This document shows positions 24,716 through 32,706 of a DNA stretch of 44,866 bases, one piece after another. This DNA comes from Erysipelotrichaceae bacterium (GTDB lineage Bacteria > Bacillota_I > Bacilli_A > Erysipelotrichales > Erysipelotrichaceae): positions 1-44,866 of the forward strand of contig JAEEHC010000032.1 of assembly GCA_016280635.1 (NCBI GenBank). Direction: 5' to 3'. The notes under the pieces were generated by a model. That model did not search any database. It was not told the origin of the DNA and worked only from the letters and a program-made list of their open reading frames with translations. The position numbers and the translations under genes were made by a program. Within the stretch, counting starts at the first letter, position 1; every line of letters starts with the position of its first letter.

Positions 24716-25756
24716 TTACAGTTTCAAAAGCACAGCACCGTTGCCTACCACCACATTGGCATTGTAATAGAAGGCGGTATGCTCGATCAGGTGGAACAGC
24801 GCGGCAATGGCATCGACCAGCGCTCTTCTGTCCGGATGGATGGCGGTATGACCGATGCAGACTAACCGCATCAGACCGTAGGTAGCGCACAGCCCCTTAT
24901 AGGCATCGGTATCGTCAAAGCGACTGTCAACAAAGGGAAAGTTCTCATAGATCAGGGAATTGTTGATGACATTCTCAAAGATCCGCATCCAGTCGGTAAA
25001 ACGTTCCTGGAAAGCCTGACAGTCAGCCGAATACCGTTGCGGATCATTCTGATATCTTTCCCGCAGTTCTTCCAGGATATCGTAAAGATAACTCTGCCTT
25101 TCGGTAAGCCTGCCGAGGATCTCAAGGCCCTGCTGCAGCGGGTCAGCATTGCTTTGAGAATCATCGGTAAACTGCTTTCGGTTGACCCGCAGGCAGATCT
25201 CTTCCAGGCTCTCCACCAGTGTGGTGCTGCGGTCCTTCAGGATCTTCTGGAAGTCAAGCAGTTTTCGGGCCGACTGCTCATCAACATCAGTGTGGATAAG
25301 AGGCTGACGGTCGATCTCTGCTGTCGTCATCTTCAGACTGTCCGCTTCCGCCAGCATCTCCACTACCCGTTCGCAGGCCGAGGAGCAGCAGGCTACCTTC
25401 TGTTCATTATACTGACGCAGGGAGCGCGGGTAGAGGTCGCAGATGGCCGGCAGGCATTCCGCCCAGTTTTCCGTGCAAAGCAGGCACAGACCGTCTTCCA
25501 GCAGCCGGCAGCGGCCCTGCCAGTCATATGAGATCCAGCGGTAGCGCTCTTCACTGACCGTTTCCGGCTCAGCAAAGGCGACGTCGATCCTCTCCCGCAG
25601 TTTCCGGCTGCAGGGGATGCCGATCAGTCGGCTGTATTCCCGGAAAGAAACGGGAATGCGCCAGCCCTGACAGCAGGTATGACGGCAATCGCTCATCTTG
25701 CATTTGAAGTCCGGATAGTATTCCGGCACGATCCATTTCCCATCAGTTTTTTTCAT
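24716..25756 (-). CDS. FliB-like Cys-rich protein (flagellin lysine-N-methylase family)
   Basis: 346 residues. The N-terminus PEYYPDFKCKMSDCRHTCCQGW carries C19, C24, C28 and C29, the Cys cluster of the FliB/YkgJ-like family; more cysteines follow (GRCRLLEDGLCLLC, LPAICDLYPRS, ACCSSACERV), suggesting an Fe-S or metal-cofactor site. FliB methylates flagellin lysines in Salmonella, but no flagellar gene is in view, so another target is likely. The ATG has no good SD (a GGAG lies 12 bases away), and the -10 is 6 bases from the ATG, so the mRNA may be leaderless. Confidence 0.8.
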   Translation of the reverse strand: MKKTDGKWIVPEYYPDFKCKMSDCRHTCCQGWRIPVSFREYSRLIGIPCSRKLRERIDVAFAEPETVSEERYRWISYDWQGRCRLLEDGLCLLCTENWAECLPAICDLYPRSLRQYNEQKVACCSSACERVVEMLAEADSLKMTTAEIDRQPLIHTDVDEQSARKLLDFQKILKDRSTTLVESLEEICLRVNRKQFTDDSQSNADPLQQGLEILGRLTERQSYLYDILEELRERYQNDPQRYSADCQAFQERFTDWMRIFENVINNSLIYENFPFVDSRFDDTDAYKGLCATYGLMRLVCIGHTAIHPDRRALVDAIAALFHLIEHTAFYYNANVVVGNGAVLLKL

Positions 25757-25762
25757 AAGAAA

Positions 25763-25791
25763 ATAATACTCCGGCCGTTTTTCGCTGCCAA
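25763..25791 (-). promoter_or_regulatory. Promoter of the FliB-like gene, leaderless configuration
   Basis: TTGGCA (25786-25791), a 17-bp spacer and TATTAT (25763-25768), then 6 bases and the ATG. The start site would fall at the start codon. Confidence 0.5.
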
Positions 25792-25875
25792 TAATTTTTC
25801 AACTGGGCCTTTTCGCTTTTTTCATCTTTTTTCAACATTGTCCTAACATTCTGTTTACTGCCGTTTTTATGGTTT

Positions 25876-25899
25876 CCCGGCTTTGCTTTTCAAGCCGGG
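25876..25899. other. GC-rich hairpin overlapping a promoter
   Basis: CCCGGCTT (25876-25883) and AAGCCGGG (25892-25899) with an 8-base loop. No U run. It spans the predicted -35 of the next gene and could be an operator or a remnant terminator. Confidence 0.45.
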
Positions 25900-25915
25900 C
25901 GGGCTGGTGTAAAAT
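25887..25915 (+). promoter_or_regulatory. Promoter of the 25962 gene
   Basis: TTTTCA (25887-25892), a 17-bp spacer and TAAAAT (25910-25915). Confidence 0.45.
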
Positions 25916-25961
25916 CATCTTACAGGCAATTTCAAGCCATCATCATTAAGGAGAGACGCCA

Positions 25962-26513
25962 ATGCCAAGAGATCTCATTGAAGAATTCCGCAAGGCCAAT
26001 TACGACCCGGCCTTCGATTATCCGAAAGCATCAGTATATTTCAAACGGGCCTTCCAGTTCTACCGTCAGTTCCAGCAGGGAACGGCCAGTGAACTGAATT
26101 TCTTCGATTATACCGTATCTATATTTGATGAGTGCGGCAAACCCGAGCGCGAGCCTGACTTTACCTCCGGCTCCGGTTCCCAGTACTGGTATACCGCAGA
26201 AGGGGTCGTTCGGGGCGCCAACCACTGGGGCAACGGTCTGGATAACTGCGACTGGGCCTACCGCTATAAGGACGGCCGGATGGTCTATGGCCACGGTTTC
26301 AACTACTTCCGCTGGTTCCGTGACTACCATTACGGCTTTTCACCCTGGAGCCGTTTTCTGCTCAAGCCCCGGATCTTTGAGATCGAAGGCCGTGAAGTCA
26401 TTACCACCTTTGATAATTTCCTGGCCAGGGAAATGATCAGGCTGGATGGCCGGATCCTGCTGCGCAGCCAGAAGGTCATTGACCAATGGCAGGAAGTCAG
26501 CAGCCAGCAGTGA
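25962..26513 (+). CDS. Unknown aromatic-rich protein
   Basis: 183 residues, not recognised. It is very rich in Tyr, Trp and Phe: SQYWYTAEGVVRGANHWG followed by NCDWAYRYKDG and FNYFRWFRDYHYGFSPW. The YWYTAEGVVRxxxHWGxG pattern looks like a conserved small-domain core rather than random coding. No signal peptide or membrane helix is seen, so it is probably cytoplasmic. AAGGAGA precedes the ATG. It is monocistronic, with the hairpin at 26540 just after. Confidence 0.7.
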   Translation: MPRDLIEEFRKANYDPAFDYPKASVYFKRAFQFYRQFQQGTASELNFFDYTVSIFDECGKPEREPDFTSGSGSQYWYTAEGVVRGANHWGNGLDNCDWAYRYKDGRMVYGHGFNYFRWFRDYHYGFSPWSRFLLKPRIFEIEGREVITTFDNFLAREMIRLDGRILLRSQKVIDQWQEVSSQQ

Positions 26514-26539
26514 CGGCAATTAAACCAATTTGTTTCCAC

Positions 26540-26567
26540 AGTAAAGAGCGGTCTCCCGCTCTTTACT
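26540..26567. terminator. Terminator-like hairpin between convergent genes
   Basis: A perfect 12-bp stem, AGTAAAGAGCGG and CCGCTCTTTACT, with loop TCTC. Only TGTATTATT follows on the plus strand, so termination may be weak. It also lies just after the stop of the minus-strand feo operon. Confidence 0.75.
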
Positions 26568-26571
26568 TGTA

Positions 26572-26751
26572 TTATTGCACTCTCTGACTGTGCAGGCAGC
26601 CGATGGCGCAGCCGGCACAGCTTTTGCCGCAGCCACAGGCCGGCCGTCCTGAGCGACGCTGCTTAGCCAGACTTCTGATGCACAGCAGTACCAGAGAGCC
26701 TACCAGCATGATGACGATGATGTTCATCATGTTTTCCTTCAGCCAGATCAT
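26572..26751 (-). CDS. FeoB-associated Cys-rich membrane protein
   Basis: A small protein of 59 residues. One membrane helix (NIIVIMLVGSLVLLCI) is followed by a basic hinge and a Cys-rich tail, ACGCGKSCAGCAIGCLH, with CxC-x3-C-x2-C-x3-C spacing. This is the layout of FeoB-associated proteins found after feoB in many Bacillota; the role is thought to support ferrous iron uptake but is not firmly established. ATG at 26751 follows AAGGGA, 18 bases after the feoB stop. It ends the feo operon. Confidence 0.87.
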   Translation of the reverse strand: MIWLKENMMNIIVIMLVGSLVLLCIRSLAKQRRSGRPACGCGKSCAGCAIGCLHSQRVQ

Positions 26752-26769
26752 ATGCAGATTCCCTTACGG

Positions 26770-28932
26770 TTATTTCACCTTTACCTGCTGGGTAAGGGTC
26801 TCAGCTTCCTTATAGGGTCTGAACAGCATATACAGGGCAAATATGATCAGCAGGATGGCAACTGCCAGACCAATGACATTTACCTGACCCTGAATGGCAG
26901 AACCGATCTGGTAGATGCATAAGGCAACAGCATAGGCAAACAGACACATGTAGCCGATGGCAATAGCGGTCCACTTGCCGCTGTTCATCTCTCTCTTGAT
27001 GGCGCCCATGGCGGCGAAGCAGGGAGCGCACAGCAGGTTGAAGACCATGAAGGCATAACCGGCAACGGCTGAGCCCTTGAAGAAGACATCCAGAACACCC
27101 ATGATGTTCTCACCTTCCTCAACCAGATCAGGCAGATCTTCCATGGAGATCAGGGTTCCAATAGTGCCGACGACATCTTCCTTGGCTACCAGACCAAGAA
27201 CGGTGGCGACGGTCGCCTGCCAGGTACCGAAGCCCAGCGGAGCGAAGATCCAGGCAAACAGATTGCCGATGTTTTCCAAAATGGAGGCGCCTTCGCCATC
27301 TTCGCCCAGGTAATGGAACCCGCCTTCAAAGGACAGTGAATTCAGAACCCAGATCACGACTGACGACAGAACGATGACGGTACCGGCGCGCTTGATGAAG
27401 CTCCAGCCTCTTTCCCAGGTTCCTCTTAAGACATTGTTCAGTGAGGGAACATGGTAAGCCGGCAGTTCCATGACAAACGGAGCGGGATCACCGGCAAAAA
27501 GTTTGGTCTTCTTCAGAATGATGCCGGAAATGATGATGGCAGCTACGCCGATGAAGTAGGCGGAAGCGGATACCCACCAGGCATTATCGAAGATGGCACC
27601 GGCAATCAGTCCGATGATCGGCAGCTTGGCGCCGCAGGGAATGAAGCAGGTTGTCATGATGGTCATGCGGCGGTCACGTTCATTCTCAATGGTTCTGGTG
27701 GCCATGACGGCGGGTACACCGCAGCCGGAGCCGATCAGCATTGGGATGAAGGACTTGCCGGACAGGCCGAATCTGCGGAACAGACGGTCCATGATGAAGG
27801 CCACACGGGCCATGTATCCGACATCCTCCAGGATGCACAGCATTAAGAACAGTACGATCATCTGAGGTACGAAGCCCAGCACGGCACCAACGCCATGCAC
27901 GATACCGTCAGAAACCAGACTTACCAGCCAGGGAGCTACATTCCAGCTTTCCAGCAGGGCAGCAGCGCCGCCTTCCATCCATTCTGCCGCAAAGACATCA
28001 TTTGTCCAGTCGGTCAGGAAGGATCCAAAGGGACCCATGGCCAGCCAGTAGACCCCGATCATGATCAGGGCGAAGATCGGCAAACCGAGGATCCGGCTGG
28101 TGACGATCCTGTCTATCTTATCAGAAGCACTCTGCTGGCCGGCGCCTTTCTTATGGTAGATGCCCTTGAGCAGATTGCCGATGTAGACATATCTTTCATT
28201 GGTGATGATGCTTTCAGCATCGTCATCCATTTCTTCCTCAACCGCCTGAATGTCCTTCTCAATGTGCTTCAGGGTCGATTCGGAAAGATTCAGTTCTTTC
28301 AGGACTTTTTCGTCTCTTTCAAACAGCTTGATGGAATACCATCTCTGCTTTTCCTCCGGCATGTCATGAATGCAGGCTTCCTCGATGTGGGCCAGAGCGT
28401 GTTCCACAGAACCGCTGAAGGTATGCAGAGGAATGGTCTTGCCGTTACGCGCTGCTTCAACGGCAGCGGCGGCGGCCTTGTCAACATTGGTACCCTTTAA
28501 TGCGGAAATGGAAACAAAGGTAACTCCCATTTCCTTCGCCAGTACATCCAGATCAATGCGGTCACCGCTCTTTTCGATCAGGTCAAGCATGTTGATGGCT
28601 ACGACAACCGGGATGCCCAGTTCCGTAAGCTGAGTAGTCAGATAGAGGTTTCTTTCCAGGTTGGTACCGTCAACGATGTTGAGGATGACGTCCGGTCTTT
28701 CGCTCATCAGATATTCTCTGGCAACTACTTCTTCCAGAGTATAAGGTGAAAGGGAATAAATGCCTGGAAGGTCGGTAACGATGACATCGTCATAGCCTTT
28801 GAGCTTTCCTTCCTTCTTTTCTACGGTTACGCCCGGCCAGTTGCCGACGAACTGGTTGGAACCGGTCAAAGCGTTGAACAGGGTTGTCTTGCCGCTGTTC
28901 GGGTTGCCGGCTAAGGCTATTCTGATACTCAT
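26770..28932 (-). CDS. feoB: Ferrous iron transporter FeoB
   Basis: A membrane GTPase-permease for Fe(II), 720 residues. The N-terminal G domain has G1 GNPNSGKT (9-16), FVGNWPGVTVEKKEG, DLPGIYSL (G3) and NMLD (G4). A helical GDI-like spacer (residues about 170-270) precedes the membrane part with Gate motifs: GSGCGVPAVMATRT near 395, MTTCFIPCGAKLPI, and LLCAPCFAAMGAIKREM near 650. The length is normal. The start overlaps the feoA stop by 4 bases (ATGA), so feoA2 and feoB are translationally coupled. Confidence 0.97.
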   Translation of the reverse strand: MSIRIALAGNPNSGKTTLFNALTGSNQFVGNWPGVTVEKKEGKLKGYDDVIVTDLPGIYSLSPYTLEEVVAREYLMSERPDVILNIVDGTNLERNLYLTTQLTELGIPVVVAINMLDLIEKSGDRIDLDVLAKEMGVTFVSISALKGTNVDKAAAAAVEAARNGKTIPLHTFSGSVEHALAHIEEACIHDMPEEKQRWYSIKLFERDEKVLKELNLSESTLKHIEKDIQAVEEEMDDDAESIITNERYVYIGNLLKGIYHKKGAGQQSASDKIDRIVTSRILGLPIFALIMIGVYWLAMGPFGSFLTDWTNDVFAAEWMEGGAAALLESWNVAPWLVSLVSDGIVHGVGAVLGFVPQMIVLFLMLCILEDVGYMARVAFIMDRLFRRFGLSGKSFIPMLIGSGCGVPAVMATRTIENERDRRMTIMTTCFIPCGAKLPIIGLIAGAIFDNAWWVSASAYFIGVAAIIISGIILKKTKLFAGDPAPFVMELPAYHVPSLNNVLRGTWERGWSFIKRAGTVIVLSSVVIWVLNSLSFEGGFHYLGEDGEGASILENIGNLFAWIFAPLGFGTWQATVATVLGLVAKEDVVGTIGTLISMEDLPDLVEEGENIMGVLDVFFKGSAVAGYAFMVFNLLCAPCFAAMGAIKREMNSGKWTAIAIGYMCLFAYAVALCIYQIGSAIQGQVNVIGLAVAILLIIFALYMLFRPYKEAETLTQQVKVK

Positions 28933-29174
28933 GCGGCGTTCTCCTTTCTGAGGTCATTTACTTCGACCATTTCGGCATCGGCCTTGCGGATCGAAAGTTC
29001 ATATCCTCTCACGGTGACCTCAATGGGGTCTCCCAGAGGCGCTACCTTACGGACATAGATCTCGACATTCTTGGTTACACCCATGTCCATGATGCGCCGC
29101 TTGATGGCGCCTTCGCCATGGATCTTTCTGACTGTGCAGGTTTCACCGATGGCGACATCTCTTAAAGTTCTCAT
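28929..29174 (-). CDS. feoA: FeoA-like SH3 protein, second copy
   Basis: 81 residues with the FeoA SH3-like fold: LRDVAIGETCTVRKIHGEGAIKRRIMDMG, then VEIYVRKVAPLGDPIEVTVRGYELSIRK, which is the family core (G-D-P-I-E-V, YxLSLRK). FeoA is a cytoplasmic regulator that binds FeoB. GGAGGGGAG lies just before the ATG. It is 11 bases after feoA1 and overlaps feoB. Confidence 0.93.
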   Translation of the reverse strand: MRTLRDVAIGETCTVRKIHGEGAIKRRIMDMGVTKNVEIYVRKVAPLGDPIEVTVRGYELSIRKADAEMVEVNDLRKENAA

Positions 29175-29185
29175 TATCTCCCCTC

Positions 29186-29398
29186 CTAAATCATGATCTT
29201 ATTGGCAAGCTGCTGGTCAAGAGCCACTCTGGTGTTCTTGACATTGACGATCAGATTACCGTTTACGGAAGAAATGACCGTAATGATGGCGCCGACGACA
29301 AAGCCCATGGTCTCCAGATGCTGTCTGACCTCCGGTTTGCCCGCTACTCTCTTTATGACATTCTCCTGGCCTGCTGAAGCATAGGTTAATGGCATCAT
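29186..29398 (-). CDS. feoA: FeoA-like SH3 protein, first copy
   Basis: 70 residues. GQENVIKRVAGKPEVRQHLETMGFVVGAIITVISSVNGNLIVNVKNTRVALDQQLANKIMI has the FeoA pattern (LETMGF; G-N-L-I-V-x-V; R-V-A-L-D). It is shorter and diverged from the next FeoA, so the two may have different partners. A pair of ATGs (29398, 29395) follows AAGGAGA; a longer frame upstream extends into the operator and was rejected. It is the first gene of feoA-feoA-feoB-feoB-associated. Confidence 0.9.
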   Translation of the reverse strand: MMPLTYASAGQENVIKRVAGKPEVRQHLETMGFVVGAIITVISSVNGNLIVNVKNTRVALDQQLANKIMI

Positions 29399-29426
29399 TG
29401 TAATCGTCTCCTTTCCTGCCTGTTTG

Positions 29427-29442
29427 GTTAGCACTAACTAAC
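29427..29442. promoter_or_regulatory. Feo operator 1 (metal-repressor-type palindrome)
   Basis: GTTAG-CACTAA-CTAAC, immediately after the expected feo start site. Same 16-bp RTTAG-N6-CTAAC pattern as operators 2 and 3. Confidence 0.6.
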
Positions 29443-29450
29443 TACTACTC

Positions 29451-29479
29451 ATTTTAGTTAGCATCGGCTAACATGTCAA
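29451..29479 (-). promoter_or_regulatory. Promoter of the feo operon
   Basis: A consensus -35 TTGACA (29474-29479), a 17-bp spacer and -10 TAAAAT (29451-29456). The spacer is occupied by operator 2, so any bound repressor would block RNA polymerase. Confidence 0.85.
29457..29472. promoter_or_regulatory. Feo operator 2 (in the promoter spacer)
   Basis: GTTAGC-ATCG-GCTAAC, a perfect 6-bp-arm palindrome exactly between -10 and -35. It starts 30 bp from operator 1 and 40 bp from operator 3. Confidence 0.75.
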
Positions 29480-29496
29480 TGCTTTTCCCGGAGAAA

Positions 29497-29512
29497 ATTA
29501 GCTTATGCTAAC
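29497..29512. promoter_or_regulatory. Feo operator 3 (upstream)
   Basis: ATTAG-CTTATG-CTAAC, 17 bases upstream of the feo -35 and about 46 bases upstream of the divergent PHP-gene promoter. Confidence 0.6.
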
Positions 29513-29558
29513 CAAACTTTTTAATTCCCGCAAAAATGCCTGACACGTCGCTTTCCGC

Positions 29559-29587
29559 TTGTCAGAAAGGGAAAAATCCATCATAAT
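29559..29587 (+). promoter_or_regulatory. Promoter of the second PHP gene
   Basis: TTGTCA (29559-29564), a 17-bp spacer and CATAAT (29582-29587). Confidence 0.55.
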
Positions 29588-29611
29588 ATCTTTCCGGGAG
29601 GAACAGAGGAA

Positions 29612-30391
29612 ATGATTCAGGATTTCAATTACCATACCCATACATATCGCTGCGGCCACGCTGTCGGAAGTGATGAAGAATACGTCCAGGCTGCCATTAA
29701 GGCCGGTTATAAGATCCTGGGTTTTTCTGACCACGGTCCCAAGCGGAATTTCTCCAATCCCCGTTCCCACATGGAATGGAGTCAGATCGACGAGTATCTT
29801 TCCAGCATCGCTGCTCTTCAGGAAAAGTACCGCGGTCAGATCCGCTTACTGGCCGGTTTTGAAACCGAATACTATCCGCAGCTGCATGATGAAAAAGTCG
29901 AACTGAAAAGCCGCTGCGACTACCTGCTGCTTGGCCAGCACTCCATTGTTCCGGAAACGACTTCCAGTTATTTCCACAATAATACTGATGAAGAGATCCT
30001 GACTTACGGCCGGCAGGTCTGTCAGGGACTAGAATCCGGTCTGTTTACCTATCTCTGTCATCCTGATCTGATCATGTATCGCCAGGAAAGATTCACCGAT
30101 GCCTGCGCTCAGGCGGCTGAGATGATCGGCCGCAAGGCAGCGGAAACCAATACGCCTCTGGAGATCAATGTCCACCGCATAGCCAAGGGCAAGAGCGAAT
30201 ATGCTGAAGGGCTGCGCTATCCCTATCCCAACCGGGAATTCTGGCAGATTCTGGCCCGTTATCCGGTACGCTGCCTGTTTGGCGTAGACGCCCACGACCC
30301 CAGCCAGCTATTGCGAACCGAGGATCTGGAAATCGCAAAGGCAGAACTTGAGGATCTCGGTCTTAGCCTGATTGAACAGCCTATTTTATGA
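29612..30391 (+). CDS. PHP-domain phosphatase, histidinol-phosphatase (HisJ) family
   Basis: 259 residues. The N-terminal metal motif HTH (H8, H10; NYHTHTYRCGHAVGSDEE) and GFSDHGPK match HisJ better than the 7096 protein does. LLGQHSIV, YLCHPDLIMY, LEINVHRIA and GVDAHDPSQL complete the metal sites. It should hydrolyse a phosphomonoester such as histidinol phosphate; no histidine biosynthesis genes are near. An SD (GAGGAA) precedes the ATG. Its promoter shares the intergenic region with the feo operators. Confidence 0.87.
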   Translation: MIQDFNYHTHTYRCGHAVGSDEEYVQAAIKAGYKILGFSDHGPKRNFSNPRSHMEWSQIDEYLSSIAALQEKYRGQIRLLAGFETEYYPQLHDEKVELKSRCDYLLLGQHSIVPETTSSYFHNNTDEEILTYGRQVCQGLESGLFTYLCHPDLIMYRQERFTDACAQAAEMIGRKAAETNTPLEINVHRIAKGKSEYAEGLRYPYPNREFWQILARYPVRCLFGVDAHDPSQLLRTEDLEIAKAELEDLGLSLIEQPIL

Positions 30392-30392
30392 G

Positions 30393-30423
30393 AGTTCACT
30401 GCATAAGTGAACTTTTATTTTTT
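30393..30423 (+). terminator. Terminator of the PHP gene
   Basis: AGTTCACT (30393-30400), loop GCATA, AGTGAACT (30406-30413), then TTTATTTTTT. Confidence 0.9.
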
Positions 30424-30437
30424 CCGGTCGGTTGTTG

Positions 30438-30443
30438 TATAAT
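30438..30443 (+). promoter_or_regulatory. -10 box of the 30470 gene
   Basis: A perfect TATAAT, 26 bases before the ATG; the -35 is unclear. Confidence 0.45.
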
Positions 30444-30469
30444 GAATAAAAACAGATAGGGGAAAGCAC

Positions 30470-31339
30470 ATGAACGGACTGGACAGGGAAATTGACGAGA
30501 TCATCTTCGCTAATCAAGCCGCTGAAGCCTCCATGAAGCCGGAGAACGGCATCATCAGTTTCAGCTGCCGTTTTTCTCTGGATAAGGTAGCATTCAATGA
30601 CAGTGGCATGTACGCCGATCACAGTTATCAGCTGACCGCCCAGCGCCATGAAAACACCGCCGCGGTTACTTACCGCTGCGGCCAGCATGATGAAAGAATC
30701 CCTTCCCAGACCTACCGCAACACCGTCGATGGGGAAATCATGAAGCAGATCGAGGAAATAATCGATTCAAGCGACATCCGCAAGTACAACGGCATGCACC
30801 GCATTACTCAGGGCCTTCCGGAAGGCTACGGCTGTGCCTTGGAGGTGCGCTATCTCTACGGTCCCGGTCTTTCCCTGAGCAACAATTCCTTTCTGTACTT
30901 CGATGTTGACTTCGTTCAGAAACTCATCCGGCTGTTCTACCGCGCCTCCGGGGCGATGGCTACCGAAGCCGGCTACCGGCTTAATGGGGTCAGCTACAGC
31001 ATCTATGAGCACGGTCTGTGTTCTTTCCAGGCCTATCTGCTGCTGAATCAGGATGAGACCGTTGATCTGGAGTACTATGACCGCAAGAATTTCATTACCC
31101 GCAAGTGCACCATTGATGATGCCATCCTCGATGAACTTGATGAACTGTGGCGGGAGAACGATCTGGAATATGCCGGCCAGCCGGACCGGGATAATCCCGA
31201 AAGTGAAATCGTTGTGGACATGCGCTTTGGCCATACCTGCCGGCGGGCTTCCAGCAGCTGTCCGCTGACGGACCTGCAGCTGTCGGCTCTGGAAAACATC
31301 CGGGATATCATCGACAGGCATCTGGCCGCCGCCGGTTGA
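30470..31339 (+). CDS. Unknown cytoplasmic protein
   Basis: 289 residues, not recognised. No signal peptide or membrane helix. The composition is balanced and codon use resembles its neighbours, so it is a real gene. It alternates beta-strand-like stretches (ENGIISFSCRFSLDKVAF, TAAVTYRCGQH, CALEVRYLYGPGLSL) with helical ones (SALENIRDIIDRHL), suggesting a mixed alpha/beta fold. AGGGGAAAG precedes the ATG. It is monocistronic between two terminators. Confidence 0.68.
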   Translation: MNGLDREIDEIIFANQAAEASMKPENGIISFSCRFSLDKVAFNDSGMYADHSYQLTAQRHENTAAVTYRCGQHDERIPSQTYRNTVDGEIMKQIEEIIDSSDIRKYNGMHRITQGLPEGYGCALEVRYLYGPGLSLSNNSFLYFDVDFVQKLIRLFYRASGAMATEAGYRLNGVSYSIYEHGLCSFQAYLLLNQDETVDLEYYDRKNFITRKCTIDDAILDELDELWRENDLEYAGQPDRDNPESEIVVDMRFGHTCRRASSSCPLTDLQLSALENIRDIIDRHLAAAG

Positions 31340-31364
31340 TCAAAGGTGACTGATTAATCGCAAA

Positions 31365-31398
31365 AAAAGACTGTAAGCAATCTGCGTTACAGTCTTTT
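31365..31398. terminator. Bidirectional terminator
   Basis: AAAAGACTGTAA (31365-31376) and TTACAGTCTTTT (31387-31398) with an inner GC/GC pair in the loop. It ends the 30470 gene and the convergent opp operon. Confidence 0.87.
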
Positions 31399-31400
31399 GT

Positions 31401-31664
31401 TTAACCTCTTGCCTTGATGGCCAGATACATGATCAGCACGACCAGACCCAAGCCAATTACATAGACCAGTCCAATGGCCAAAGTAGCAGCCAGAGCACCC
31501 AGAACCGCCCAAACGGTCTCCTTGCGGGTATAGGTCTCGCCGGGTTCGCCGCTGATATTGCCGGCCGGGGAACTCTGTCCCTGCTGCTCGGCGAAATAGC
31601 TCATGTCGGCTACCGTACGGCCGTCATCGACATACTCAGTCTCAGTCAGCCTTCTTTTCATCAT
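31401..31664 (-). CDS. Small membrane protein at the end of the opp operon
   Basis: 87 residues. A polar N-terminal half (YFAEQQGQSSPAGNISGEPGE) is followed by a long hydrophobic helix or hairpin (VLGALAATLAIGLVYVIGLGLVVLIMYLAI) near 53-83 and a short KARG tail. No family recognised. It overlaps the oppF end by 23 bases in another frame and has no clear SD, so it must rely on translational coupling with oppF; the start (31664) is uncertain, and M21 is an alternative. Being last in the opp operon suggests a link to peptide uptake, by position only. Confidence 0.5.
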   Translation of the reverse strand: MMKRRLTETEYVDDGRTVADMSYFAEQQGQSSPAGNISGEPGETYTRKETVWAVLGALAATLAIGLVYVIGLGLVVLIMYLAIKARG

Positions 31665-32703
31665 AGAGATGGCACTTTACATAATGGCCGGGTTCCAGTT
31701 CCTTGGCTTCCGGGGCAAAGAGCTTGCAGATCTCCATGCACTTGGAGCAGCGGGTGTGGAACTTACAGCCCTTAGGCGGATTGGCCGGGGAAGGAATGGA
31801 GCCTTCCAGGATGATCCGGTGCTGGACAGCCTTGGGATCGGGTACCGGTACCGCTGATAACAGGGCTTCGGTATAAGGATGCAGAGGATTGTCGAAGATC
31901 TGATCCTTCTCGCCGTATTCTACCAAATCACCCAGATACATGACGCCGACAGTGTCGGAAATGTGTTCAACAACGGAAAGGTCATGGGAGATGAACAGGT
32001 AGGTCAGGTTATGCTTCTGCTGCAGATCCTTCAGCAGGTTGATGATCTGAGCCTGAATGGAAACATCCAGGGCGCTTACCGGTTCGTCACAGACGATGAA
32101 CTCGGGGTTGAGGGCCAGGGCACGGGCGATGCAGATTCTCTGTCTCTGACCGCCGGAGAATTCGTGAGGATAACGGTCCTTATGGAAGGGCTGCAGACCG
32201 CAGTCATCCATGACCTTATCGATGTAATCATCAAATTCACTTTCCGGAACCAGCTTGTGCTCTCTTACGGCTTCACCGATGATCTCTCCTACCGGAAGAC
32301 GCGGTGACAGCGATGAGAAGGGGTCCTGGAAGATGATCTGCATGTTGGTACGCTCGTTGCGCAGTTCTTCTCTGGTCAGGTCATAGACCTCACGGCCATT
32401 GAACAGTACCTGCCCGGCGGTCTTCTCGCCGGAAAGGCGAAGCAAGACACGGCCGGTAGTGGTCTTGCCGCAGCCGGATTCACCGACCAGACCCATGGTG
32501 GTTCCGCGCTTGATGTTGAAGCTGATGCCGTCAACAGCCTTGACATAGCCGACGGTGGTATTGAAGAAGCCGCCCTTGATCGGGAAGTACTTCTTCAGTC
32601 CGCTTACCTGAACGATGTACTGATCATCCGGTTCAACCGGAGTATAGCTGGTATCAATGTATAAAGGATCGTCCGGGGAAAGAACTTTTTTCGTTTCAGT
32701 CAT
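31642..32703 (-). CDS. oppF: Oligopeptide ABC transporter ATP-binding protein OppF
   Basis: A cytoplasmic ATPase of 353 residues. Walker [10 protein letters not shown] near residue 75, Q-loop, signature FSGGQRQR, Walker B FIVCDEP and switch HD (LFISHDLSV). The C-terminal oligopeptide domain with the Cys cluster [14 protein letters not shown] is typical of OppD/F and may hold an Fe-S cluster. It lies 3 bases after oppD. Confidence 0.95.
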   Translation of the reverse strand: MTETKKVLSPDDPLYIDTSYTPVEPDDQYIVQVSGLKKYFPIKGGFFNTTVGYVKAVDGISFNIKRGTTMGLVGESGCGKTTTGRVLLRLSGEKTAGQVLFNGREVYDLTREELRNERTNMQIIFQDPFSSLSPRLPVGEIIGEAVREHKLVPESEFDDYIDKVMDDCGLQPFHKDRYPHEFSGGQRQRICIARALALNPEFIVCDEPVSALDVSIQAQIINLLKDLQQKHNLTYLFISHDLSVVEHISDTVGVMYLGDLVEYGEKDQIFDNPLHPYTEALLSAVPVPDPKAVQHRIILEGSIPSPANPPKGCKFHTRCSKCMEICKLFAPEAKELEPGHYVKCHLYDEKKAD

Positions 32704-32706
32704 GAC

